A model generated the notes under the pieces. That model was not told the DNA's origin and searched no databases. It worked only from the letters and a program-made list of their open reading frames with translations. This document shows, in pieces, positions 22,822 to 34,318 of a stretch of 64,000 nt of DNA. Every line of letters starts with the position of its first letter. Within the stretch, counting starts at the first letter, position 1. Both the position numbers and the translations under genes were made by a program. This stretch comes from Exophiala sp. HKRS030 (Eukaryota; Ascomycota; Eurotiomycetes; Chaetothyriales; Herpotrichiellaceae). The stretch spans positions 2,418,001 to 2,482,000 of the forward strand of contig JAHWDD010000004.1 in NCBI GenBank assembly GCA_023897205.1, given 5' to 3'.

Positions 22822-23854
22822 TTTTCAAATCCATTCCCAAAGGCATGCCCATGCCAGGCAAAGATCTTGTCGTTGAATGTCATGAATTCGATTTCGAACA
22901 AAGCCCACCTCCAGGAGGATTCACCACGAAGAACTCTTACGCGTCGTTCGACCCGTACTAGCGTGGACGCATGCGGGATGCGTCCGTCGAAAGCTACACG
23001 CCTGCATATGAACTCGATGGGCCAGTCACCGCACTGATCGTCGCCAAGGTCTTGAAGTCCGACAATCCGCAATTCAGCGCCGGCGACCTGATCACTGCGC
23101 TGCTCCTGATAGAAGAATACAGCGTTGTTTCAACCGTCGAGCCACAGCTCACCACCAAGATCCGCAACCCGTACAATCTTGACCTTAAGCACTATCTCGG
23201 AGCCGTCGGCATGCCGGGCCTCACCGCTTACGCATCGCTTTACGGGCACGGCAAGCCAGTCAAGGGCGAGACGGTCTTCGTCTCGGCCGCGTCGGGCGCA
23301 GTTGGGCAAATCGTGGGACAACTCGTCAAACGGGAGGGGTGCACCGTGATTGGATCGGTCGGATCCGACGACAAGTTGAAATGCATACTCGGCGAGTTGG
23401 GCTTCGACGGTGGCTTCAACTACAACAAGGAATCCGCCTTCGAGGCTCTGCCACGGCTCGCGCCGCGTGGCATCAACTTGTACTACGATAACGTGGGCGG
23501 TGAGCAGCTGGATGCGGCGTTGGTGAACATGGCCAATTTCGGCCGCATCGTGGTCTGCGGCATGGTCTCGCAGTACTCGCTCTCGGAGTCGGAGCGTTAT
23601 GGGGTCAAGAATCTCGTCGTGTTCAGGAGGAAAGACTGACTATGAAGGGGTTTCTCATCCTAGACGAGGACATGGGTTCGGCGTATAAGGAGGAGTTTGA
23701 GCAAAATATGACCAAGTGGTTACAGGATGGTTCCATCAAGGGAGTGATGAGTGTGACGGACGGCATGGATGCTGCGGCCACGGGCTTGGTGGGCATGTTG
23801 ACCGGACAGAACTTTGGCAAAGCCATCTTGAAGATAGCGGATCTTAATTGTTAA
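22800..23854 (+). pseudogene. Broken MDR-family NADPH reductase (leukotriene-B4-dehydrogenase type)
   Basis: This is a zinc-independent medium-chain reductase of the prostaglandin reductase / LTB4 dehydrogenase group. The N-terminus (KGMPMPGKDLVVE, PPPGGFTTKN, SFDPY) and the nucleotide-binding part (GMPGLTAYASL, VSAASGAVGQIVGQL, YYDNVGGEQLD) are clear. Two lesions interrupt it. An in-frame TAG at 22959-22961 lies where the family has the Gln of DPYQRGRM. A frame change near 23637 puts the last part (GFLILDED to the stop at 23854) in another frame, consistent with loss of one base. Neither fits a normal intron. The C-terminal segment MTKWLQDGSIKG...TGLVGMLTGQNFGKAIL is otherwise well kept, so decay is recent or the breaks are assembly errors. 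Confidence 0.82.
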
Positions 23855-25625
23855 GGCCGGGATGGAGGCGTAACCGGGTCTCAACCCTGACCCTCATATA
23901 TCAGAATACCATGTCCGTCAACCAGGTGAGGAATCACCCACCTCGCCACCTCGCCCTGGCCGTCAAATTACCAGCTCGTGGCGGCATTTTCAGGGTGAGA
24001 AGCCTTCTGAGTCTAATCTATAATCTCCAGGAAAGAACGGAATTAGGAGAGACATCCGTTGCTGCTGCCCCTGCTTGCAACTACTGGTTCGCGAATGATG
24101 GCGCTGATTCAGTGCCTCTTGATTGAAATTCTCCGATCAGTCACCTGCTCTTTTGACCGCTCTACCATCAAGTCGGGGTTTCTCGCGAGCTGCACACTGT
24201 TGTGTCTTGCTCTTGAACTACCAACAGACTACCACCCTTGGCACAAGCATAATTTTGCTCGACAGAGCGGTCTAGAGCGCGATCAGTCTCAGAGGGATGT
24301 CTTCCGAGTTGAAAAACAATCTCCAGACAGCAAGGGCAAGGCTTGGTTCCTTTCGCGAACGAGCCAATTGTATTGGAGATGTCTGTATATACGGAAGACC
24401 TAACTCAGAGGATCATAGCGGACGACAACAGATGACAAAGCATAAAGTTTTGTACAGTGGTATTGGCATTTCTACCATTGGATCGAAGATCAGGCGACTT
24501 CGAGTCGTCCAATAGCACGATTGAAAGTGGGAATGCAGCAGGCAGCATCGTCCCCGTTGTCCTCGAAATCGATTCGGGCCTCAAAGGAGGCTAAGCACTG
24601 ATAAAGAGACTGGCGCAGGCACCCTTTCCATCACAGAATGTAGTCCAGAGCCACGTCCTCATAATTCAGTCTTCAACGAGGAGTCACACGTCCCGGTAAC
24701 TCCGCTGGTGTAGGTGGATGTTGTCACGGTCCACAGCCCAAGACGAAGCCGCAACGAAGACGCAGAAAGTGCCGGTCGTGAGCACGGCCGCTCAGACGTC
24801 AAAGGAGGTCGGCGTGCATTCGGCAGGTGCAGGACGGACGGAAAGTACGGACGAAAAGAGGAGAGGAAACAGGCCAGTGAGCTCATCGGGGATTGGGATC
24901 CGTTGGATTGGACTCGTAGAAGTTGTACAGCCGGGGTCGTCCTCTGCATCAGGTTAAGTCAGTTACTCAAGTGTCGAATCGTTGAGAGTTAAGCCCACGC
25001 TGCGAAAGATGAGAGAGAAGAGGGGGTAGAGCGACCGCGTTCGGGGCTCATGGGAGAGGATCGTAACTCGCGAAAACAGCGAGGGGGGTTCCTTTCGCAA
25101 TATATCTCCTGGCCTCTTGTTGAGTGGGAGTTGCAGTCGTAGAATCACCCCAAAGCCGAGGAAAGTCACGTGACCTACTCAGTACTGCTCACTCCTATTG
25201 CTCTGAGCCTATTGAGGTACAGAAACCGCTTCATAGCTTCACTACATGGTCAACTTAGTTCTTGATCATACCCGCACGTTTGAGTATGGATCAGTTTCTG
25301 AACCAGTTACCCTTCGGCCTTTGCTACCTCTGCTGCTAATCCCTCATCAGCAAACCCGTGTCTCGTGACAGGTTAGCGCCTTAGCGATTCATGACACTGG
25401 GTGACTCAAAGACCCCTCCTTGGCGCGTAGACACTCGACCACTGTGGCGAGTGCCCCGGGTTCTCTTGTCCTCCACTGCGAAAGGAGGCTTCAACCTACA
25501 GTAGACCCCCGCGCCCCAGCCAGCCAAGCTTCCATCCTAGTTGCGCAGAACAATCCAACACATACGGAGTACGACTTCCTTGGATCCCACCCGCGCTGGA
25601 TTAATGCGATTGCAAGCAGCTCATC
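23855..25625. other. Long intergenic stretch before C6 regulator
   Basis: This is 1.8 kb without a recognisable gene. The short open frames have no domain. One TACGGAGTA motif lies at 25563-25571, 55 bp before the regulator's ATG. Confidence 0.4.
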
Positions 25626-27846
25626 ATGGCCTCCCTGTCAGCGGACCGTCTACACAGCACTGGAAGGGTTGTCTTCCGACTGGCACCGCACCAAGCCACG
25701 AAAAAAGGGCCAGATTTGTCCGAGTCCGGAGCACGGCACGTGGGGATCAAGTCTCGCGCACGTAGCGGTTGCAACACGTGTCGCAAGAGAAAGATCAAGT
25801 GTGATGGTACTTGAACCTGTCTCGTAGTCTCACTGTGGATGTGTCGGTGGCCGTGGAGGTGTTTTTCTTCACAGGGCTGGCCGAACGTGCGCACAATTTG
25901 GCCCTTGATTACTGACCATGCATCACAGAAGGTCATCCCGCTTGCCGTCGGTGCATTCGCTCCCGGCTATCCTGCGGCTACCAACTTCATCTGCAGTGGG
26001 AGCAGGACATGGTGGCATCCGGCAAATGTCACGGCCGATCAGGAGTGTGGTCCAAGACCTCGAAGAAGGTGCCCCAAACCCCCCAAAGTGCGTCGACGAC
26101 AGCCTCCGCGAAGGCGTCCATGCAAAGAAGTCACACACGATCGGTCACCCCCCTGCCCAGACATGGCCACTCGAAAAGTCACATCTTTGTGAACACGAGC
26201 ACTTCCGATATGCAGTTCCTGTCTCGGCTACAGGACGGCTGCGCAAAGAGATATCGATCTCTGGCAGGGATTGCGATCACTGCGGCACTGGAGCCATCAG
26301 ATACTTGCTTGTTGAGTCCCACACATGCCTTCGAGACCCTCTCCCCGCAATCTCTTCCATCAAGTTTTCCCTGGAAGCGAGCGGTGCCTGATTACGATCC
26401 TTTTCTTCTATCTTATTTTGAAACGGTCATTTGTGCAACCAGCACCTTGGTTGACGACATTCACTGCAACCCATTGCGGAGTCTGATCCTACCCACGGCG
26501 GCGGTCTCCAAATTGGCCTATTACGGCCTGCTGATGCTGGCTGCCCACTACCTGCAGCTGGTGGATCCGCGATACTATCAAGCAGAGATGGAGCTTCGTC
26601 AAAAGACGCTCACCAAAGTACGTCGCGCCATGACTGGTTCTCGCTGGTGTGACGATGATGTCTTCGTGACAGTCATGATCCTCTGTTCTCATGATGTAAG
26701 CTTTTCTTGACCTGCCAGTTGAATAAAGGGCAATATCCCTGCCAGTCACTTCCCTGGTGCCCTTTCAGGTATCGGGGTCGCATCTCTACCGAACTGACCT
26801 ATCTGGCACTCTAGATCTCCCTTCACTGCGATTCAACATGGCTGGTCCATCTCAAATACTACCGCGAATATCTGGTGTGGAGGATCAGACATCCGGGCTT
26901 GGCCTCGGCCAGGTCGCCACTCGCGCACTACGCTGCCAGTTACTTCGCAGCTCATACCGTGCTGGCCAAGTCCCTTTTCAGCATTGCCGACTCGGCGTCA
27001 CCGGCAGCGGTGAGCTCCATCAACATATTTCCTCGTGTCTCATTAACAGATGGGCAGCTCGCACTTTTGGACAGGACTTTCGACTCCTGCAATACTTGGA
27101 CATCTACGGAATTCATCTCCTCATTCATGTCAACAGAGAGTCTTAACGAGATCGACCCCTGGAACGGCTACAGTAACTCCCTTCTCCTTCTCATCAACGA
27201 AATCGCTTGTCTCCGAGAGGACGCGGTGGCAATGCATCATCACCGTCTGAGCCAAGCGAGGATAGAAGCTAAAATTCGTTTGTTGGAGACAAGCCTCAGC
27301 CGCCTCTCTCAATCGAGCCCCGCGTCACTGCGTAACACTGACCAGCAGACACTGTCGCACCAACGCCGCCTGCTGGAGGGAAATGCCGAAGCATACCGAC
27401 TCGCCGCGATCCTATTTCTGAACGAATCCTCGTCGCCGAGGTTTCTCGGATTGGCGACCACGAACGACGCAGGACCAGCGATCCCATTACTCGATGCGAC
27501 GAAGCAGCAGCAGTACGTGAGCGGGGTGCTCGAACGCGTTCGAGACATTGTGATGCACACCGATTTACCGGTGTCATGGCCACTGTGGCCACTTTTCATC
27601 GCAGGATGCCGTACTGATGCCGAGGAAGACAGGATGACGGTGCTGTCATTGCTCCAATGCGCTCAGAGGAAGAAACAGTACGAGAACATCCCGCGGGCAC
27701 AGAAGGTTATCGAGCTTGTTTGGCAGCATCAAGACACGCAACTGGATAACGACTTCGGCAAGAAGTACCAACGACCTGGAACAGTCGGGCGCTACGAGTG
27801 GGAGGTGATCATGGACCTGAAAGGTTGGAGACCAAGCTTGGCGTGA
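25626..27846 (+). CDS. Zn(II)2Cys6 transcription factor
   Basis: This is a nuclear regulator of about 659 aa. The zinc cluster is split by the first intron: CNTCRKRKIKCD on exon 1 (25626-25806), then ACRRCIRSRLSC on exon 2 (25929-26695). Together they give C-x2-C-x6-C and C-x2-C-x6-C. Exon 3 (26815-27846) begins ISLHCDSTWLVHLKYYREYL, the form this fungal regulatory domain usually takes, and continues to the stop without a break. The cluster starts at about residue 49 after a basic stretch, SRARSGCNTC, which is typical. It is convergent with the MFS permease (215 bp between stops) and probably controls that permease and the amidohydrolase. This role is inferred from position. Confidence 0.88.
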
Positions 27847-28061
27847 TATCCTCATTCGGGAGGCGATTGCCCCAATGCAGAGATGGATTGGAGGGATACT
27901 GGAAATATTCATAGGCGCTCAGAGGATTGCAAGCAATGCTGGTTCCTGCGCAGCTTGTACATTCCCGCTTGCTGGCCTCCGTTGAGAAGGGTCCCCACCC
28001 CCACCCGCGTCCCTTTCTGATTCTTCGCGGTCACATTGTCCTCGATTCCACCATCAACTCT

Positions 28062-30004
28062 TCACAAGCAATATCTGAATCTCTCATTCGCCCAGTCTGA
28101 GACATCCAGGTCCATGTTCCCGCCGTCACTTCCCTCGGTTTCCCCTGCGAAGTTGACGGCCGATTCGATCTTGGGCTCGGGGTCAATCATGCATCCTTGG
28201 GCTCGGTCGCGACGCTTGTTCTCCCACGCCATGTAGAAGCGCAGACCGAGGACGGTGGCGAGGCCGATGCACATGCATGCAAGGATGGCGGCGTACGCGG
28301 ACTAGCCACGATATGTCAGCATTCCTTCTTCCTTCTGTCTCTGGGGTCATCTTCAACATACTTGGTAATTTGGAGCCTCTTGAGCTTTGAAAACCATCGG
28401 CCCACCGATGTTTCCGGCGCAGTATCCTATGAACAAGATAGCTGTCACGGTGGTCTTCTTGGTGTACCCGGCGAAATTGCTCGCGACGATGCTCAGGCTG
28501 AGCGGGAACCCGCACGCAAAGACACAGGCCAGCCAGATCCCCACCAATCGTCCTATTTTGTTGGCGCGTGGGAGTTGACGCACGAGCAGGATGCCCACCA
28601 GGGCGATCACGAGCATGAACGCCATGGTGTAGCAACGCATCCGTCGGTATTTATTGGTGATGTACGCCGAGACGAGAAGTAAGCAGAAGCTGATCACCGG
28701 GGCGGGTATACCGAGGAGAAGAGTATGGAAGGTATCATATCCAAACCCCTGAATGACGAGGCTCGAAAACTGCACAGCCAGTTGGTCAGCATCCGTACAA
28801 CGTCTTTGGAGGAGGTGAGGAGAGATCAAATGGGCTTGGATCAGGGAGATACCCAGGGGCTGGTACTAACGTTGGTCACACCTCCGTTGGGCAGAGCGAC
28901 CATTACGGTGTAGACGAACACGAACCATGTTTTGGGATCGATCAAAGCTTCAATGAATTGATCTCTCCGCCACCGGGTGCTCTTGTAGGTTTTCTGGGCT
29001 GCCTGTGGTCTCCGCTGGGCGAACTTGCGTTCTTCTTCGGTCAAAAATCGAGCTGTCAGGGGAGAATCTGGCAGGAAGATGAGTAACACGACGCCCCAGA
29101 TGAATGTGACAAGCCCGAAGATGATGAAAAGCCACTGTATCAGATGTGTCAGTCACTGGATCACCCCCCTTCAACCAGCGTCACCGAGAGGGACTCGACA
29201 TACTCTCCACGCAGCGACCTTGCTTTCAATGTGCCCTATGGCGTAAGCGAGAAGCCCCCCGAAAATGCCGGCAAAAGCATTTCCGGAAAACCAGATGCAG
29301 GTTCTCATGGCGTGTTCGGAAGGTTTGTACCAGATGCCGACAAGTAAAGTGAAGCCGGGGCTGATGGTGCTTTCAAACACGCCGAGGAGGACACGGAGCA
29401 CAGTCAATGAGGCGAAGTTGTGGGCGACAGCATGACAAGCCATGACGATGGACCAAATGATCCTAGAGAAGGTGTCGCGAGATGAGAAAAGATCAGCGTG
29501 TAAAGGGAAGGTTTCCGGGGAGTGCCTACATGGTGATAGAGAGATACTTTGCAAGTGGGAACTTGATGAATCCAAAGGACGCAGGATAGCAGGCCACCAT
29601 ATAGCCATAGTAAAAGGCACTAGAGGCCCACGAGTATTGGTCACCCACGAGACCCTGTTTCGACGCAACATTAGCAACATGACTGGGAGAGGCCCGACGA
29701 GACTTACGGTCCCCTCGGGAAGACCAAGAACGGCAGCGTATCCCAAGGTCGTCTTGTCCAGAAACTGCAAGGTGTATGAGACCCAGAGCAAGGGAAGAAG
29801 CCTGCCTGTTGATCAACAATCGCGGAAACCGTTGTCAATGATGGACTCTCACCAGAAGTCAATTCTTCGGACCAATGTCCTTTCCTGGCCCTCGTCCATA
29901 CTGACGACGCCGATGGAGGCCTCAGGCTCCTCTTTCTTCATGTCGGCGCTCACCGTGAGGGAAGAGACCATTCCTGTATCAGAGACTCTACCCTTGGGAT
30001 TCAT
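28062..30004 (-). CDS. MFS anion permease, allantoate permease (Dal5/TNA1) type
   Basis: This is a 12-TM plasma-membrane symporter of the anion:cation family that carries allantoate, nicotinate, pantothenate and similar carboxylates. The N-terminus, MNPKGRVSDTG with several acidic residues, leads to LLPLLWVSYTLQFLDKTTLGYAA, the family's first helix motif. Then follow YSWASSAFYYGYMVACYP, LRVLLGVFES, WYKPSEHAMRTCIWFSGN and FLPDSPLTARFLTEEERK in the central loop. Late helices include CAGNIGGPMVFKAQEAPNYQ, and the tail is long and polar. Six or so exons join in frame. The gene shares a divergent promoter with the amidohydrolase, so import and hydrolysis of one substrate is a reasonable guess. Confidence 0.88.
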
Positions 30005-30703
30005 CTGGAATGGAATGGGGGAAAGATGCGAGTCAAGGCAATAGTGACTCTTTACTCGTACTTGGTATGTGAAGAGTGAAACTATGGCAAAGAGTCGGAA
30101 GCAGTTGGTTAGGATGCTCTTTCAGTTGGACGTTGCAGCACTTATAAGCCTGGGCCAACCCCGTTTCGAGAGAATCTTGTCAAGACAGACATCCAGCCGG
30201 GGATCTTGACAAGTAGACGAGAAGCTCGAAGCGATTGTAGTCCGGGCATGCAAGTCATTGAATGTGCCATCTCAGACGAAGTTTCCGGTGGTTGGGACCA
30301 AGCATGAGACAGAATGATTTCTTGAACTTTGCCGATGAGCGGGATAAGAGAGGGGATCCACCAGCTTGCTTTGGGCGCCAGTCTTGATCGGGCAATTTGC
30401 ACCTCGCCTAGACCTTCATTCAGGTGAGAAGGTTCACTAGGATACGATGTGTGGGGCTCCGAGCTCATTAGAGGAACCGGGGCAAGGGTGCTCTAACGTG
30501 TTTGGTATGTTGCTCTCGGCATCGTCGCTTCGAGCTTCTCATCGATATCAATCATTCCCGGTTCGATCGTGGCTTTAGGACTTGAAATTCCCGTCGGAGC
30601 CGAAGCCCAGGGGGTTTTGACGTATATAAGCAGCGACGGCACTGTCTGCGTCTTGGATACCTTTGCCTTGGTCATATCGGGGTGGAGAGTCGAACCAGAA
30701 AGC
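30005..30703. promoter_or_regulatory. Divergent promoter: permease (-) and amidohydrolase (+)
   Basis: About 700 bp separate two divergent starts. On the plus side TATATAAG lies at 30623-30630. On the minus side CTTATAAG lies near 30140-30147, about 135 bp before the permease ATG. No convincing gene is seen inside. The layout suggests joint control by the neighbouring C6 factor. Confidence 0.5.
30623..30630 (+). promoter_or_regulatory. TATA box of the amidohydrolase gene
   Basis: TATATAAG 74-81 bp before the ATG at 30704. Its place supports the shorter start. Confidence 0.5.
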
Positions 30704-31966
30704 ATGCAGATCGCCCAGAAACCGTCGTCACTGGCCAGGGCTCAGGCAGACATTCTGATTCCCGGGAAAGGGGGGCCCATTGCCAATGGCGTCGTGGTGT
30801 GGAAAGGCAACACCATCGTCTATGTAGGCGCCCAGGACAATCTGCCGGAAGAGTATTGCACGCTCCCTTACAGTGAACACAAGGTGATCATGCCCGGCAT
30901 GTGGGATTGTCACATCCACTACCTGGGGGCTACTTCGGTGATGATGGAGACATTCACGACTACCTCGCAGTCGTTGGCGGGAGCGAGGAGTGTCCCGGAC
31001 CTGCGCAATACGGTCATGGCCGGATTCACATCGGTGCGAGAAGTTGGCGGGTACGGGTGCGAGCTGGCAAAGGCAGTGAAGGAGGGAGCGATCATGGGGC
31101 CAACCATCTACAGCTCTCACAGTGCCATCAGTATGACCGCTGGTCATGGTGATATCCACAATGTTCACCTCGAAGGATTCAAAGACCTCTGCGCGCACGG
31201 GTTGCCGTTCACCATTGCGGACGGGGTGGACGAGTGCATCAAAGCCGTACGCTTGCAGCTTCGTCGGGGTGCCCGGGTCATCAAGGTCTGTGCTAGCGGT
31301 GGCGTGGTGAGCGAGCTAGACGATCCTCGTCATCAGGAATATTCTTTGGAGGAGTTGAAAGCCATTGTCGATGAAGCCAGGCGAGTTGAACGGGTGGTGG
31401 CGGCGCATTGTCACGGCAAGGCGGGAATCATGGCTGCTTTGGAAGCGGGATGTGCCACCATCGAGCATGGCAGCTATCTGGACGAAGAAGCCATCGACAT
31501 CATGGTGAAGAAGGGGGTGCTCCTTGTAGCGACCAGGTCTATCCTGGAAGGGGGGTTGGAGTCGCCCGAGCTCTTCTCTCCTGGCTCGTACGCCAAACTC
31601 GTGCAAATTGCCGATTCTCATGCGCAAGCATATGCGTTGGCGGCCAAGAAGGGGGTCCGGATCGCCTTGGGCACCGACATGGCCCTCAGTGGGCGGTCGG
31701 GCGCTCTCTCGTACGGGAGCAACGGCCGTGAAGTCGTTTTTGCCGTCGATGCCGGCCTCAGCCCTCTACAAGCGATTGAAGCTGCCACTGCCAATGGACC
31801 GCTGACCATTGGGCCCCAAGCGCCACTCTCAGGTCAGTTGAGGGAAGGGTACGAGGCTGACATGATTGCCTTGACTCACAATCCATTAGACGATGTCAAG
31901 GTCCTGGCAGATGCGAACAACGTGTCACATGTCTGGCAGCAAGGGAAACTGATCAAGTCACCATAG
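30704..31966 (+). CDS. Metal-dependent amidohydrolase (prolidase/imidazolonepropionase-like)
   Basis: This is a single-exon TIM-barrel amidohydrolase of 420 aa. The metal ligands are in the usual order: HIH in WDCHIHYLG (about residue 70), a lysine in VIKVCASGG (the carboxylated-Lys position), His in AAHCHGKAG, His in TIEHGSYLD, and Asp in LGTDMALSG. An N-terminal beta-sandwich (DILIPGKGGPIANGVVVW) and its C-terminal part (GYEADMIALTHNPLDDV) frame the barrel. The binuclear site therefore looks complete. Close relatives hydrolyse Xaa-Pro or carboxylated-amino-acid amides, but the substrate here cannot be told. The open frame continues upstream only through GTG codons, so the first ATG is at 30704. 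No signal peptide is seen, so it is cytosolic. Confidence 0.88.
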   Translation: MQIAQKPSSLARAQADILIPGKGGPIANGVVVWKGNTIVYVGAQDNLPEEYCTLPYSEHKVIMPGMWDCHIHYLGATSVMMETFTTTSQSLAGARSVPDLRNTVMAGFTSVREVGGYGCELAKAVKEGAIMGPTIYSSHSAISMTAGHGDIHNVHLEGFKDLCAHGLPFTIADGVDECIKAVRLQLRRGARVIKVCASGGVVSELDDPRHQEYSLEELKAIVDEARRVERVVAAHCHGKAGIMAALEAGCATIEHGSYLDEEAIDIMVKKGVLLVATRSILEGGLESPELFSPGSYAKLVQIADSHAQAYALAAKKGVRIALGTDMALSGRSGALSYGSNGREVVFAVDAGLSPLQAIEAATANGPLTIGPQAPLSGQLREGYEADMIALTHNPLDDVKVLADANNVSHVWQQGKLIKSP

Positions 31967-32416
31967 CAGAGGAAGCCATCGATTTAGATATAGGAATTGT
32001 TTGAGAGACACGTGGCCAGGGAGATCTACAGAAGATGTGAGGCTTGGTTCTCATATTGATCTAGCATGTCAGCATGTCTTAAAGTACTCGGCTTACATCG
32101 TTCCATGCAATTCCGGCCGCTGGGTCGATAATGCCTCTGTCGTTTCCGTTCGTCTTCTATCTTCTTGAGCTTGGTAATGCTATCAAAAGAGAGGCTCAAA
32201 CACAATTGACGAGGGGACTCCTACGCGCGAAGGGAGTGTACTTTCTGCCCCTGATGGGTATTCTACTGGGTACAACATGAAAATGCGCGTCAACTTTTTA
32301 ACCGGCTGTGCCCATGTTAGACCATTCATTTGCTTCCTAGCGACACCTGATATGTCTAATGCTCAGGACAATCCAGCCAGATCATGATCGGCTGGTAGAC
32401 CTATCCCGACCGCCAG
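31967..32416. other. Intergenic 3' of amidohydrolase
   Basis: I see no gene or repeat between the amidohydrolase stop and the end of the decayed SDR. Confidence 0.4.
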
Positions 32417-33322
32417 TCACTCCCTCCTCTCTTCAAACAATCTAGCTTGCCGCTCACTCATCCAAGCGTTTCGGTTGTCGTGCAATGGTCGCTCGAAATC
32501 AACAATTTCCTTCGCTACGTACAATGTCCGGCCTTGCAAGAGGAGTTAATTGCAAATACTTCTTGTGGTGGTAAGAGAAATCAAAAAGACTCACCATGTA
32601 GAGATTCGTCGATACAAGCTAGGCAGAGCGCTTCCGCGACCTCTTGAGCAGAGTTGATCGGCATGCCCTTCTACATCTCGCTGAACTCAGAGCTGAATTC
32701 GGTCTCTGGGACTTCGGTCAGCTCCATCCGTCACTCCGTGTGCATCTGGTTTGGAGTGCCTGTCATCCATGGGGCCACTAGATTCACGCGAACATTTGCG
32801 GGCTTCGTCATCGCTGCAATGGCCCGCATGATTCCGAGTACCTTCGCCAGACAAGTCAGCAACGTCCTTTCCTGAGCCGTGCGGACAAGGCCTTACCATA
32901 TGCTCTGCAGCGCCGTATCGCACAATCGGTGGTGCGGCAAAGTACCCAGGAAGTCAATGGGTGACCTTCAAGTATCACAATGGAGCCTTATGAGGTAGCA
33001 GAGCTTGTAATGGCGAGAGAACCCCCCCGGCGTAGGGTTCTTCGCAAAGTAATGCGAGGCGAGCTTTGTAGCTATGGTTGTTAGTTGCTTCTCCTAGAGG
33101 GGATAGGTCCAGGGTAATACTTCTCAGTACGCCGTTTACGTCAACATCGATGAGCTTGAGATTGGGCTCTTTCAAGAGTCCGCTCTTGTCTACTTCGTCG
33201 TCAAAAAGCATCGGAGGACGCTCCGGGACGCTTGCATTCACCAAAACGACGTCAAGCCGGCTATACTTTTCGAAAGTTGTTTGGAAGAGAGCCCTCAGCG
33301 ACTCCCAATTGGTCACATCAGT
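32417..33322 (-). pseudogene. 5'-truncated, frameshifted short-chain dehydrogenase
   Basis: These are remains of an NAD-dependent SDR resembling 15-hydroxyprostaglandin-dehydrogenase-type fungal proteins. Reading down the minus strand: TDVTNWESLRALFQTTFEKY, RLDVVLVNASV, LIDVDVNGVLRS, then after an intron ASHYFAKNPTPGG. Next comes a frame change of about two bases before AITSSATS (the Ser active-site region). It continues with APPIVRYGAAEHMV (Tyr present, Lys replaced), VRVNLVAPWMT, GMPINSAQEVAEAL and a last exon TLYVAKEIVDFERPL. The Rossmann GxxxGxG exon is missing, and the sequence upstream switches to a kinase-like reading on the same strand. With the lost 5' part, the frame change and extra stops, it cannot make an enzyme. 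Confidence 0.78.
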
Positions 33323-33377
33323 CTGTTGGAAGAGACCAGTTCCGCATTACGAGTCAGCCTGTAAAGATCTACTCACC

Positions 33378-33960
33378 AATCTTAACAATGCCATCCATCT
33401 TTAGAAGGATGTTTAAGCAACAGAGACATCCGTGTTCAAATCCTTCCCTCATGAGGTATGCCACGCCGTTCAAAACCTGTCACAGTCTGGACATACTTTA
33501 TCAGTATCAAGCGAACCTCATCTGTCACAGGATAGCAGCAAGCTATCCCCCATTCGAGAAGGCAGGTAACCTAACAACCTCTTTCAGAGAGATAAACATA
33601 GACTCCAGAACAATGTAGAGACCGTCATCGGTCATCAGAGCATCCTAAGTAACAACGATACTACAGTGTTAAAGGCCTCAAAACACGTAAAGCGCCTTCT
33701 CAACTCCTTTTTTTTAATTTCCTCACATAAATAAGCTCAATTAAAGACTCCCTCCAAACCACAACTTTAACAGACCTAGTAAGTTCGTAATCATAAATCT
33801 TCTCATACCGCTCCCACCGTGAAGCTCATATTGTCCTAAGACGCGATGTCATTATCAGAGATCTATCAAACCCTAACTTCGCCTTATCGGTTTCTAGCTC
33901 CGCGTCCCGTACGCTCTACTCTGCTAAGCGAGCTCTCTTCTGAGAGCGCACATTCATCTT
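33378..33960 (-). pseudogene. Decayed protein-kinase-like gene
   Basis: On the minus strand one long reading can be followed across several stops. It runs MNVRSQKRARLAE, KLGFDRSLIMTSRLRTI, WERYEKIYDYELTRSVKVVV, then DDGLYIVLESMFISLKEVV, and after a short intron-like gap VLNGVAYLMREGFEH, NILLKMDGIVKI. The order (a hinge YIVLE, a helix before the catalytic loop, then NILL..DG.VKI) matches the N-lobe and catalytic-loop region of PAK/STE-like kinases. The HRD loop is replaced by FEHGCLCCLN, so it may have been a pseudokinase of the kind common in fungi. Internal stops (for example TAG at 33543-33545) and a break directly before the SDR remnant show decay. Confidence 0.6.
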
Positions 33961-33965
33961 AATAG

Positions 33966-34315
33966 TCCCCATGGGACTTTATCGGCGTCACAATACAGCA
34001 CTTTTCCCAGAAGGCGGTAAAGATTTAGCTGCCGCCTTCAAAGCGTGCATATCTATTTACGTGCAACGATTACCCAGGGCACCCATTTTAACTCCGTGAA
34101 TAAAATCGACGAGGGCAAATAGCCAAAGAGTTAAGGAAAAGAGAATGCAGCGTTTCAACAGAGGAGCAAAGATATCGACCAAGAGATAATGACCACAGTC
34201 TTAGAAATACTTTACTTTTCTTTATAGATTCAGAACGGGATGAAACAAACCCTAGCAACTATGCTATTTTTAGTAGATAATAATGAATAACGGAGAGTAC
34301 CCGAATTTAAATCTC
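33966..34315. other. AT-rich degenerate stretch
   Basis: The base composition is clearly richer in A+T than the flanks, with stops in all frames on both strands. It looks like decayed repeat or gene sequence, but no element can be named. Confidence 0.5.
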
Positions 34316-34318
34316 TAA

